Shown here: in pieces, positions 8,571 through 14,841 of the stretch
How positions within the stretch are numbered: the first letter of the stretch is position 1
Layout of the letters: each line of letters starts with the position of its first letter
DNA from: Soonwooa sp.
GTDB taxonomy: Bacteria > Bacteroidota > Bacteroidia > Flavobacteriales > Weeksellaceae
NCBI RefSeq assembly: GCF_030151385.1
Contig: NZ_JASLDS010000023.1
Span: 1 to 24,524, forward strand
DNA length: 24,524 nucleotides
Direction: 5' to 3'
The notes under the pieces: generated by a model
The model's input: only the letters and a program-made list of their open reading frames with translations
Databases searched by the model: none
Told to the model about the DNA's origin: nothing
Program-made: the position numbers and the translations under genes

Positions 8571-11096
8571 ATGAAGAAAATTTTAAGTTTTCTAACATTA
8601 CTTTGTGCTATATTTAGTTTTGCAGCCAATTATTATTGGGTTGGAGGTAGTGGTAACTGGACAGATATCAACCACTGGCGTACAACTTCGGGCGGATCAT
8701 CACTTCCATCTGTAATTCCTGGACCTACAGACAATGTTTTCTTTGATTCTAAATCAGGATTTACAACAACAAGCAAAACGATCACATTAGATAATACTGG
8801 TAATTGTCACAACATAACATTTTCTGGAAGCACAACTTCCCCTATAGTAACACAAAGCGGCAGCCAAACCTTGAATATTTATGGATCAAGCGAGTGGCAA
8901 GCAGGGATGGGAACTCTAAATATTAGCTATATATATTACCGTAATACAGGAGAAGCTAAAACTATTAAAAGTAATGGCGTTAAAACAGTTACTGGTGGCT
9001 ATTTATATTTTGAAGAAGAAAATTCTATTAGTTTATTGGATGATTTTGAAGTTGGTAATATACTTTATCAGCAAGCTGGGACATGGAATACCAATAATTA
9101 TAAAGTCACGATTGGTAATTATTTTCAAACAAATTTTGGTACAAACAAGCCCACCACCCTTAATCTAGGAAGTTCACATATATATATGATTCATCCCTAC
9201 GCTAATTTTAATACAAATGGATATACAACAATAAATGCAGGAACCTCCCATATCCATTTCACTCAAATTATGGGAGGAAATGGATTAGTTGCAAATGCTA
9301 GTCAAACATTTTATGATGTTACTTTTGAGGGACCATATGGAAAAGTAAGTGGTGGAGCTAAATTTAATCGTACTGAATTCAAACAAAATGGGCAAATAAG
9401 TGGAAGTAATACCTATAAAGAGTTAATCTTCTCTGCGGGCAAAACATATACCTTAGAATCTGGAAAGACACAAACCATCACCAATTTATTTAGTGCTAAC
9501 ACACCACAGTGTGGCGGTTGGTCAACCATTATGTCAAATACTCCAGGAACACAAACTAATATTATTGCTATCGCAGGCGTAAGCATTGATGTTTCAGGAG
9601 CGATTATAAAAGACATCAAAGCCTCTGGTGGCGCTAACTTCACAGCCAACAACTCGGTTGATAATGGAAACAATACAGGCTGGACATTTCCTGCTTATAC
9701 GGGACAAAATCTATATTGGGTAGGTGGATCTGGTAATTGGAATGACAAAGCTCATTGGTCACAATCCTCAGGAGGGACTGGTGGTTATTGCGTACCTGGA
9801 CCTGGTGACAATACCTTTTTTGATGTAGGCTCTGGTTTCACTACAAGCAGTAAAACCATAACCGTTGATAATATATCATACACTCACAACATTAGCTTCT
9901 CAGACTGCACTGTCGCTCCCATATTAACACAACGCGACAGCCAAACCTTGAATATTCATGGATCCAGTGAATGGCAAGCAGGGATGGGAACGATCAATAT
10001 TAGCTATATATATTACCGTAATACAGGAGAAGCTAAAACTATTAAAAGTAATGGCGTTAAAACTGCTGGTGGCTATTTATATTTCGAAGAAGAAAATTCT
10101 ATTAGTTTATTGGATGATTTTGAAGTTGGTAATATACTTTATCAGCAAGCTGGGACATGGAATACTAATAATTACAAAGTCACGATTGGTAATTATTTTC
10201 AAACAAATTTTGGTACAAACAAGCCTACCATCCTTAATCTGGGAAGTTCACAGATATATATGATTCATCCTTACGCTAATTTTAGTACAAATGGATATAC
10301 AACAATAAATGCAGGAACCTCTCATATACATTTCACTCAAATTATGGGAGGAAATGGATTAGTTGCAAGTGCTATTCAAACATTTTATGATGTTACTTTT
10401 GAGGGATCATATGGAAAAATAAGTGGTGGAGCTAAATTTAATCGCGTTGAATTTAAACAAAATGGGCAAATAAACGGAAGTAATACCTATAAAGAGCTAA
10501 TCTTCTCCACAGGTAAAACATATATCTTAGAACCTGGAAAGACACAAACCATTGAAAATTGGACATTAGGTGGTACACCTTGTGATGTTACGTTTGTACA
10601 AAGCAGTACACCTGGAACAAGAGCTAACATAAATATCACAGGTACAACAACTAATTTCAATTTCGGTAATCTAAAAGACATTAACGCTTCAGGAAAAATA
10701 TTGCATTTTGGCGAGCAAAGTACAATTGCTAATCAGAACAACAACAATATTACTTATGATCAATACAATCCAGGTGCTTTCTCAGGTTTCGGGGCAGATT
10801 GGATAGATCATACGATCAACAACGCCGATCCTTCCACTTATATCTTGTCAACAGACGGCTTTTACGGAAATCAGTATACCACTTATAAATGGTACAAAAT
10901 CAACGATTCTCGATACAATCCAAACACTATAATCAGTACAGATAAAAACATTGATATTAGAAGCTTCGGAATGGGAACTTATCGTGTAGAAGTTAATTAC
11001 AACAATACTTGTATTGTTAAAGAAGACTTCCTTATCACGCCTTTCAAAACACTGAAAGTTTACATCAATCCTAGCCTCCGAATGAGAGTTAAATAA
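8571..11096 (+). CDS. Secreted surface protein of two tandem near-identical units
   Basis: An 841-residue exported protein. The signal peptide MKKILSFLTLLCAIFSFAA is followed by two units that each start with YYWVGGSGNW or LYWVGGSGNW (residues about 21 and 380). Each contains a PGP.DN.FFD motif, which is common in large Bacteroidetes surface proteins, then a long Gly/Asn/Thr-rich beta-strand region. The last 140 residues are different and include YTTYKWYKIND and GMGTYRVEVNYNNTC, resembling an Ig- or PKD-like domain. It ends in MRVK. The C terminus does not show a clear type IX secretion sorting domain. A surface adhesin or matrix-binding role is likely but unproved. The gene is followed at once by a strong terminator and is probably cotranscribed with the preceding QVGIN gene. 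Confidence 0.8.
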   Translation: MKKILSFLTLLCAIFSFAANYYWVGGSGNWTDINHWRTTSGGSSLPSVIPGPTDNVFFDSKSGFTTTSKTITLDNTGNCHNITFSGSTTSPIVTQSGSQTLNIYGSSEWQAGMGTLNISYIYYRNTGEAKTIKSNGVKTVTGGYLYFEEENSISLLDDFEVGNILYQQAGTWNTNNYKVTIGNYFQTNFGTNKPTTLNLGSSHIYMIHPYANFNTNGYTTINAGTSHIHFTQIMGGNGLVANASQTFYDVTFEGPYGKVSGGAKFNRTEFKQNGQISGSNTYKELIFSAGKTYTLESGKTQTITNLFSANTPQCGGWSTIMSNTPGTQTNIIAIAGVSIDVSGAIIKDIKASGGANFTANNSVDNGNNTGWTFPAYTGQNLYWVGGSGNWNDKAHWSQSSGGTGGYCVPGPGDNTFFDVGSGFTTSSKTITVDNISYTHNISFSDCTVAPILTQRDSQTLNIHGSSEWQAGMGTINISYIYYRNTGEAKTIKSNGVKTAGGYLYFEEENSISLLDDFEVGNILYQQAGTWNTNNYKVTIGNYFQTNFGTNKPTILNLGSSQIYMIHPYANFSTNGYTTINAGTSHIHFTQIMGGNGLVASAIQTFYDVTFEGSYGKISGGAKFNRVEFKQNGQINGSNTYKELIFSTGKTYILEPGKTQTIENWTLGGTPCDVTFVQSSTPGTRANINITGTTTNFNFGNLKDINASGKILHFGEQSTIANQNNNNITYDQYNPGAFSGFGADWIDHTINNADPSTYILSTDGFYGNQYTTYKWYKINDSRYNPNTIISTDKNIDIRSFGMGTYRVEVNYNNTCIVKEDFLITPFKTLKVYINPSLRMRVK
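8861..9478 (+). repeat. Tandem repeat core, copy 1
   Basis: A 618-base stretch that recurs at 9938-10552 with roughly 40 differences by eye. The spacing is 1077 bases upstream of a single 3-base deletion (KTVTGG against KTAGG in protein) and 1074 bases after it. The outer parts of the two protein units are clearly more diverged than this core. Confidence 0.9.
9938..10552 (+). repeat. Tandem repeat core, copy 2
   Basis: Partner of 8861-9478, in frame within the same gene. Flanking unit sequence is related at protein level only, for example the GSGNW start and the PGP.DN motif. Confidence 0.9.
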
Positions 11097-11102
11097 AAAG
11101 CA

Positions 11103-11130
11103 AAGCCACTCGATATTGAGTGGCTTTTTT
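11103..11130 (+). terminator. Intrinsic terminator after the repeat protein
   Basis: AAGCCACTC (11103-11111) and GAGTGGCTT (11118-11126) form a nine-pair stem with a GATATT loop, followed by a T run to 11130. It lies between two convergent genes and can serve the minus-strand gene ending at 11132 too, though its T tract on that side is interrupted. Confidence 0.9.
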
Positions 11131-11131
11131 A

Positions 11132-11575
11132 CTAATCATCGTCTCTATCATGCGAGCGACCATGATGTTTATTATTCTTAGCTTGCTTTTTTATATACTT
11201 TTGATAGTCTTTGTAAGCTTTGTCATTATTTTTGTTTCGGTTATAATAAGCGACAGGATTTTGGCCTTTATAATATTTGTTTTTAAACTTAGCATAATTA
11301 CCAACTCCTAAAATCCTTTCAACTTCAGTATAACAATCTGTTCTCCAACGATCTGGATTTTTTCCATAATAGTTGTTCCAAGAATTATAATCGGAATAGC
11401 GGTTATTAAGAGCGAACAATTGATTTTGTTGAGTGGTTGACAACAACAATTCGCTTACAACATTCTGCCAGTTAACATCATTAATACTACTTCTATAAGC
11501 GTCGTAATATGGTGACTGAGCTGATGCAAATCCAAATCCTACGACTAACATCAACATTGCAAATAACTTTTTCAT
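11132..11575 (-). CDS. Small secreted protein, function unknown
   Basis: A 147-residue protein with a typical signal peptide (MKKLFAMLMLVVGFGFASAQ). The mature part is rich in Tyr and Asn. It has a helical middle section (VVSELLLSTTQQNQLFALNN) and a very basic tail that ends in KHHGRSHDRDDD. The helical part with its repeated contacts resembles periplasmic CpxP/Spy-like proteins in general composition, but I cannot assign it to that family. Related proteins appear to be specific to flavobacteria. The His/Asp-rich tail could bind metals. It is a single gene, convergent with the repeat protein. Confidence 0.65.
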   Translation of the reverse strand: MKKLFAMLMLVVGFGFASAQSPYYDAYRSSINDVNWQNVVSELLLSTTQQNQLFALNNRYSDYNSWNNYYGKNPDRWRTDCYTEVERILGVGNYAKFKNKYYKGQNPVAYYNRNKNNDKAYKDYQKYIKKQAKNNKHHGRSHDRDDD

Positions 11576-11670
11576 AATCTTAAAGTTTTAAGTTTTACAA
11601 AAAAGAAATTCCAAGTTTTATACCAAAACACAAAACGCTCTCTGGCAAAGGCTTTTAAGTTGTTTAAAAT

Positions 11671-11976
11671 TTACTTAAATGATTTTATTCTAATCATTCC
11701 TTTATTTTCGTGAAACATCATACACGTAACAATACCATCGCGTTCGGTGCAATCTTTTGTCAATTCGTAGCTTAGGCTTAAGTTTTCGCCGTCTTTTTTA
11801 TCTTTAATCAATTTGTCATTACAAACCAAGAAATCTCCTTTTCCTACAATTCGGATGTAAGTTCCGGTACAGTCTCTCACAATACTACCCGTTTCCGCAT
11901 TATTTTTAACAAGACTTGAACAAGACAAAAATGCGCTAGCCATAGCACAACCGATTATTAAATTCTTGATACTCAT
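11671..11976 (-). CDS. Small putative lipoprotein, function unknown
   Basis: A 101-residue protein. Its N terminus MSIKNLIIGCAMASAFLSCSS has a lipobox-like LSCS, so it is probably processed by signal peptidase II and lipidated on the cysteine. The mature part has four further cysteines (DCTGTY, VCNDK, KDCTERDG, VTCMMF), which could form two disulfides in the periplasm. A beta-rich fold is likely from the strand-like segments YIRIVGKGDFLVC and MIRIKSF. No known domain was recognised. It is separated from the next minus-strand gene by 95 bases and divergent from the gene at 12182. Confidence 0.65.
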   Translation of the reverse strand: MSIKNLIIGCAMASAFLSCSSLVKNNAETGSIVRDCTGTYIRIVGKGDFLVCNDKLIKDKKDGENLSLSYELTKDCTERDGIVTCMMFHENKGMIRIKSFK

Positions 11977-12092
11977 AATTTATTTTTTTGATAAAATTAG
12001 TAAAGTTTCAGAAACTATTCATCTGCATTAAACAAAATTTACAAATAATATAAAAACTTTAAATTATATTCATTTTATAAAGCTAAAAACAC

Positions 12093-12100
12093 TATGTTTG
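12093..12100 (+). promoter_or_regulatory. -7 promoter element upstream of the protease-like gene
   Basis: TATGTTTG matches TAnnTTTG and lies 81 bases before the ATG at 12182. A weak TTTT at 12073 stands in for the upstream element. It would give a leader of roughly 75 bases containing a small GACTTT/AAAGTC dyad. Confidence 0.4.
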
Positions 12101-12181
12101 GACTTTAACTTTTCAAAAAGTCTAAGGAAGCATTGTAGTTCTTAAAACAATTCCTACTCTATTTCTTAAAATTTAAAAAAC

Positions 12182-13030
12182 ATGAAAACCAAAATACTTT
12201 CTTCATTAATTGCTATTGGCTTCTTTGGTGCTTTTAATGCACAACAAAAAATCCCATTTCGTTTGACTAAAAACAATAATATCATTGTTAAAACTTTAAT
12301 TAACAAAAAAGATTCTTTGGATTTGATGTTTCAAATTGCGATAGATGATGGCTCGATTTCGCCCAACAGAAAGCATGAAATAACAAGTTTGACTTTTGAT
12401 AAAAACGAAATTAGTGACGGAAATACTATTTCAATTGGAAATCTGGAATGGAAAGACATGCGTTTTTTCAATAACGAATTATCTGGTCATGAATCCGATG
12501 GAAAGCTGGGAACTTCTGTTTTCGCAGGCAAAGCTTTTACTATCGATTACGATAAAAATGAGTTTCAAATTTTTGATAAAAACCCAAGCACAAAAGGCTA
12601 TTCAGAACTTTCTTTAAAAATTAAAAATGGACAGTTTTTCATCACTGCAAAAAGTTTAATCGACGGAAAAGAATACGAATCTGAATTTCTGCTGCAATCA
12701 GGCTACTCGGGCGGAATTTTGTTTAGTAATGATTTTGCGGATAAAAATAATCTTAACGAGCATCTAAAATCAACTTCCGAAAAAACACTTAAAAACTCGC
12801 AAGGACAAAGTGTAACGACTAAACAAGCGGTTTTAGCTCAATTAAAAATCGGAAAATACAAACTTAAAAATGTTGCGGCTGGATATTTTACTGGAGAATT
12901 AAAAATGCAACATAACAGCTATTTCGCAGCCGATGTCATAAAACGTTTTAATTGGATTTTTGATGTTAAACGTGAGAAGGTGTATATAAAGCCGAGTAAG
13001 TATTTTAATGATGCTTATTTGAAGATTTAA
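12182..13030 (+). CDS. Secreted retropepsin-like protein, probably catalytically inactive
   Basis: A 282-residue exported protein with the signal peptide MKTKILSSLIAIGFFGAFNA. The mature part has the outline of a two-half aspartyl protease of the clan seen in Bacteroidetes: an IAIDDGSIS motif near residue 60, then DGKLGTSVFAGKAFTIDYDK, and EFLLQSGYSGGILFSNDF in the second half. In active members the latter reads LDTG or LDSG, with the Asp as the nucleophile-activating residue. Here it is Gln, so the second catalytic Asp is missing. The first motif keeps an Asp (DDGS). It may be a binding protein derived from a protease. The ATG at 12182 begins a clean signal peptide. The assignment to the retropepsin fold is by eye and moderate. 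Confidence 0.6.
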   Translation: MKTKILSSLIAIGFFGAFNAQQKIPFRLTKNNNIIVKTLINKKDSLDLMFQIAIDDGSISPNRKHEITSLTFDKNEISDGNTISIGNLEWKDMRFFNNELSGHESDGKLGTSVFAGKAFTIDYDKNEFQIFDKNPSTKGYSELSLKIKNGQFFITAKSLIDGKEYESEFLLQSGYSGGILFSNDFADKNNLNEHLKSTSEKTLKNSQGQSVTTKQAVLAQLKIGKYKLKNVAAGYFTGELKMQHNSYFAADVIKRFNWIFDVKREKVYIKPSKYFNDAYLKI

Positions 13031-13057
13031 ATTTCTGAATAATCACGAAAATTTTTG

Positions 13058-13315
13058 CTAATCATAATGAAATCTACATTTTGCAATCAAAATTTCATTT
13101 TCTTGATATCTATAAATTAATCGGTGTTCATCATCAATTCGACGTGACCAAAATCCAGAATATTTATGTTTCAATGGCTCTGGTTTTCCAATACCCTCAA
13201 ATGGATTCCTCGAAATGTCTTTGAGCAAATCGTTAATTCGTTTCAATTTCTTTTTATCCGTTTTTTGCCAATACAAATAATCTTCCCACGATTCGTCAAC
13301 AAAAATATATTTCAT
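13058..13315 (-). CDS. yoeB: YoeB-type mRNA interferase toxin
   Basis: An 85-residue toxin of the Txe/YoeB family, which cleaves mRNA at the ribosomal A site. The family signature is nearly complete: RNPFEGIGKPEPLKH, then GFWSRRIDDEHRLIY, and CRFHYD at the end. E46, R65, H83 and Y84 occupy the positions of the catalytic residues of E. coli YoeB, so the toxin should be active. Its ATG overlaps the stop of the antitoxin gene by one base (TAATG), giving tight translational coupling. The pair sits alone between unrelated genes and is a typical mobile or horizontally spread module. Confidence 0.95.
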   Translation of the reverse strand: MKYIFVDESWEDYLYWQKTDKKKLKRINDLLKDISRNPFEGIGKPEPLKHKYSGFWSRRIDDEHRLIYRYQENEILIAKCRFHYD

Positions 13316-13569
13316 TATTCCTCAATTAAATCTTTAGAAAACGAATTTTCAGTTTTCAATTTTTCAATTGCTGAATCCAAACGCATTTCATTTTTTCTCG
13401 ATGATAATTCATAGTTAGTTGCCATCAAAGAATTATACTCGTCTAGCGACATAACAACAATTCCCGAATCTTTTCCACGATTAATAATTAAAGTTTCAAA
13501 ATTCTTCGAAACCCTGTCTAAATAAGATTTTATATCTTTTCTAAAATCAGAAACACTAGCAATCAACAT
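13315..13569 (-). CDS. yefM: YefM/Phd-type antitoxin
   Basis: An 84-residue antitoxin. Residues 1-55 are the YefM/Phd DNA-binding and dimer domain (MLIASVSDFRKDIKSYLDRV, then a beta strand and GIVVMSLDEYNSLMATNYEL). The C-terminal part is acidic and helical (SAIEKLKTENSFSKDLIEE) and would wrap the YoeB toxin. The gene is first in the pair, as usual. In this family antitoxin and toxin together repress their own promoter. An inverted repeat over the -7 element supports that here. Confidence 0.93.
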   Translation of the reverse strand: MLIASVSDFRKDIKSYLDRVSKNFETLIINRGKDSGIVVMSLDEYNSLMATNYELSSRKNEMRLDSAIEKLKTENSFSKDLIEE

Positions 13570-13585
13570 AATATTGTATTTTTAC

Positions 13586-13605
13586 TTGTACAAATATATG
13601 TACAA
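13586..13605. promoter_or_regulatory. Operator dyad of the yefM-yoeB operon
   Basis: Perfect seven-base inverted repeat TTGTACA, six-base spacer, TGTACAA. It starts 17 bases upstream of the yefM ATG. The TGTACA core matches the short palindrome known for YefM operators. It spans the -7 promoter element, as expected for autorepression. Confidence 0.7.
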
Positions 13606-13621
13606 CATTTTTAAAAGACAA
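13591..13621 (-). promoter_or_regulatory. Promoter of the yefM-yoeB operon
   Basis: On the minus strand TTG (13621-13619), a 20-base spacer and TATATTTG (13598-13591), which matches TAnnTTTG. The -7 element lies inside the operator dyad. Confidence 0.6.
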
Positions 13622-13629
13622 AAAAAATT

Positions 13630-13735
13630 CAACTTTTGAATCTTTCGCAGCTAACATCAAAATCGATGGTATAAACAAAAAAAATAACCTAAAAATTGCT
13701 CTCGTAGACTTCTGCGAGGGCTTTTTCGTTTAACT
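13630..13735 (+). other. Possible gene remnant ending at an orphan terminator
   Basis: No complete gene was found here. On the plus strand an open frame without a start reads ESFAANIKIDG, then KIALVDFCEG, and stops at the TAA in 13730-13732. The terminator described below lies inside the end of that frame. The nearest plus-strand gene ends at 13030 and the toxin pair runs the other way. The fragment may be the 3' end of a gene disrupted when the toxin pair arrived, or part of a small RNA. Confidence 0.25.
13698..13726 (+). terminator. Orphan intrinsic terminator
   Basis: GCTCTCGTA (13698-13706) pairs with TGCGAGGGC (13713-13721) using two G-U pairs, with a six-base loop and five T after it. 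No upstream plus-strand gene adjoins it. Confidence 0.6.
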
Positions 13736-13764
13736 CTAAAAATTGAATTCTAAAATTAAAACAT

Positions 13765-13787
13765 AATACATAGTATAACAATGTATT
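13765..13787. promoter_or_regulatory. Inverted repeat before the PadR gene, putative operator
   Basis: AATACAT, nine-base spacer, ATGTATT: perfect seven-base arms just upstream of the -7 element. PadR proteins bind ATGT/ACAT dyads, often at their own promoters. The arm order here (ACAT first) is reversed relative to the classic site, so this is a moderate call. Confidence 0.5.
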
Positions 13788-13793
13788 TTGTTT

Positions 13794-13801
13794 TATATTT
13801 G
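13794..13801 (+). promoter_or_regulatory. -7 promoter element of the PadR operon
   Basis: TATATTTG matches TAnnTTTG. The ATG at 13806 lies only 4 bases downstream, which implies a leaderless transcript or a very short leader. Confidence 0.5.
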
Positions 13802-13805
13802 AAAT

Positions 13806-14138
13806 ATGAATGAAGAATTTATCAACAAGTGGATTTCTCAACTCAAAAAAGGGACGTTGTCGTTTTTGGTTCTTTCTGTTTTAAAAGATGGAAAGCAATA
13901 TTACGGCTATGACTTAATCAACGAAATCAAAAAGCAAACGGAAACTGATATTGCTGAGGGAACTTTATATCCTTTATTAAATCGTTTAAAAACCGAAAAT
14001 TTAGTGACCGCAATTTGGATTGAACAGGAATCGGGAATTCCTCGAAAATACTATGAAATAACAAATCTTGGAAAAAATACAATTCAAGAAATGAAATCAT
14101 ATTGGACACAACTGAACACCACCATCGAAAAAATATAA
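13806..14138 (+). CDS. PadR family transcriptional regulator
   Basis: A 110-residue PadR-type winged helix protein. The fold runs through LKKGTLSFLVLSVLKDGKQY, YGYDLINEIKKQT and the diagnostic AEGTLYPLLNRLKTENLV, followed by the wing with YYEITNLGKN and a C-terminal dimerisation helix. It is a short, one-helix-tail PadR of the subfamily that represses membrane stress or transporter genes. The stop codon is followed after one base by the start of the next gene, so the two are translationally coupled. A dyad over the promoter suggests autorepression. Confidence 0.93.
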   Translation: MNEEFINKWISQLKKGTLSFLVLSVLKDGKQYYGYDLINEIKKQTETDIAEGTLYPLLNRLKTENLVTAIWIEQESGIPRKYYEITNLGKNTIQEMKSYWTQLNTTIEKI

Positions 14139-14139
14139 T

Positions 14140-14748
14140 ATGAAATTTAAAGAAATAGAATTCGCCGATAAAAACGTAAAAAGAATCTACAAAGATTACA
14201 TTTCGCGCATTGAAAATGCAACAAAAAAACTGAATTATAATAACCGTCAAGAAATTTTGATGGAAGTTAACAGTCATATTTTTGAGAGTTTTCAAAACGA
14301 TAATTCTGAAAGCAATGATGTTGAAAAACTTCTCAATATTACTGAACGAATTGGACAGCCAGAAATTTTTCTAAAAGAATTGGTAGCACAAAAAGCCTTG
14401 GAAGAATCCACGAAAACATTTAATCCAATTTCAATATTTAAAGCTTTAGTTTTAAATCTCGGCAATGGGTTTTCTTATGTTTTATTCTTCATTTTATACC
14501 TATTATTATTCGCATTTGTATTTTTAATTTTTGCTAAAATATTTGACCCCGAAAATGTAGGATTCTTTTATAAAACAAAGGAACTTTTTGTACTCGGAAA
14601 AATAAATTCGGCAACCAAAAATTACAGTCAATACGAACAATTGGGCAATTTATTTATTCCAGTAATGATTGTTTTGACGTCAATTTCGTACGTTACCATT
14701 ACGTTGTTATTGAAACTTAAAAAGACGGTAAATATTAAATTGGGGTAA
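14140..14748 (+). CDS. HAAS-domain membrane protein, partner of PadR
   Basis: A 202-residue protein. Residues about 15-95 form an acidic helical domain (NNRQEILMEVNSHIFESF, then LLNITERIGQPEIFLKELV) with the features of the HAAS signalling domain, commonly encoded next to PadR regulators. Two membrane segments follow, at about 108-137 (SYVLFFILYLLLFAFVFLIF) and 171-193 (PVMIVLTSISYVTITLLL). PadR-HAAS pairs are thought to sense an envelope state and pass it to the regulator. Here the HAAS protein has no third-party domain such as a sensor or transporter, so the signal is unknown. The gene overlaps the operon logic of 13806 with a one-base gap. Confidence 0.75.
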   Translation: MKFKEIEFADKNVKRIYKDYISRIENATKKLNYNNRQEILMEVNSHIFESFQNDNSESNDVEKLLNITERIGQPEIFLKELVAQKALEESTKTFNPISIFKALVLNLGNGFSYVLFFILYLLLFAFVFLIFAKIFDPENVGFFYKTKELFVLGKINSATKNYSQYEQLGNLFIPVMIVLTSISYVTITLLLKLKKTVNIKLG

Positions 14749-14775
14749 TTTCAATTCTCAATAAATAATAAAAAA

Positions 14776-14808
14776 ACACCTAACAAGTTTTGAAAACCTG
14801 TTAGGTGT
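14776..14808 (-). terminator. Intrinsic terminator of the pyrB-carA-DUF262-carB operon
   Basis: ACACCTAACA (14776-14785) pairs with TGTTAGGTGT (14799-14808), and the stem continues inward with one mismatch through the GTTTT/AAAAC region. On the minus strand it is followed by a T-rich tract. It lies 33 bases after the carB stop. It can also serve the HAAS gene on the plus strand. Confidence 0.85.
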
Positions 14809-14841
14809 AGCTAAAATATTTTTAGAGTTTAAAGAATTAGC

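Noticed and set aside
8974..10263. Alternative-frame ORFs in the repeat protein gene
   Set aside because: The same shadow frame occurs in both repeat copies because the DNA is duplicated; it has no start context or domain.
10960..11096. Type IX secretion C-terminal sorting domain in the repeat protein
   Set aside because: The tail ends in NPSLRMRVK but lacks the usual glycine-rich strand pattern of type A sorting domains, so it was not called.
14776..14808. A riboswitch downstream of carB
   Set aside because: It is a simple long hairpin followed by a T-rich tract at the operon end, which is a terminator.
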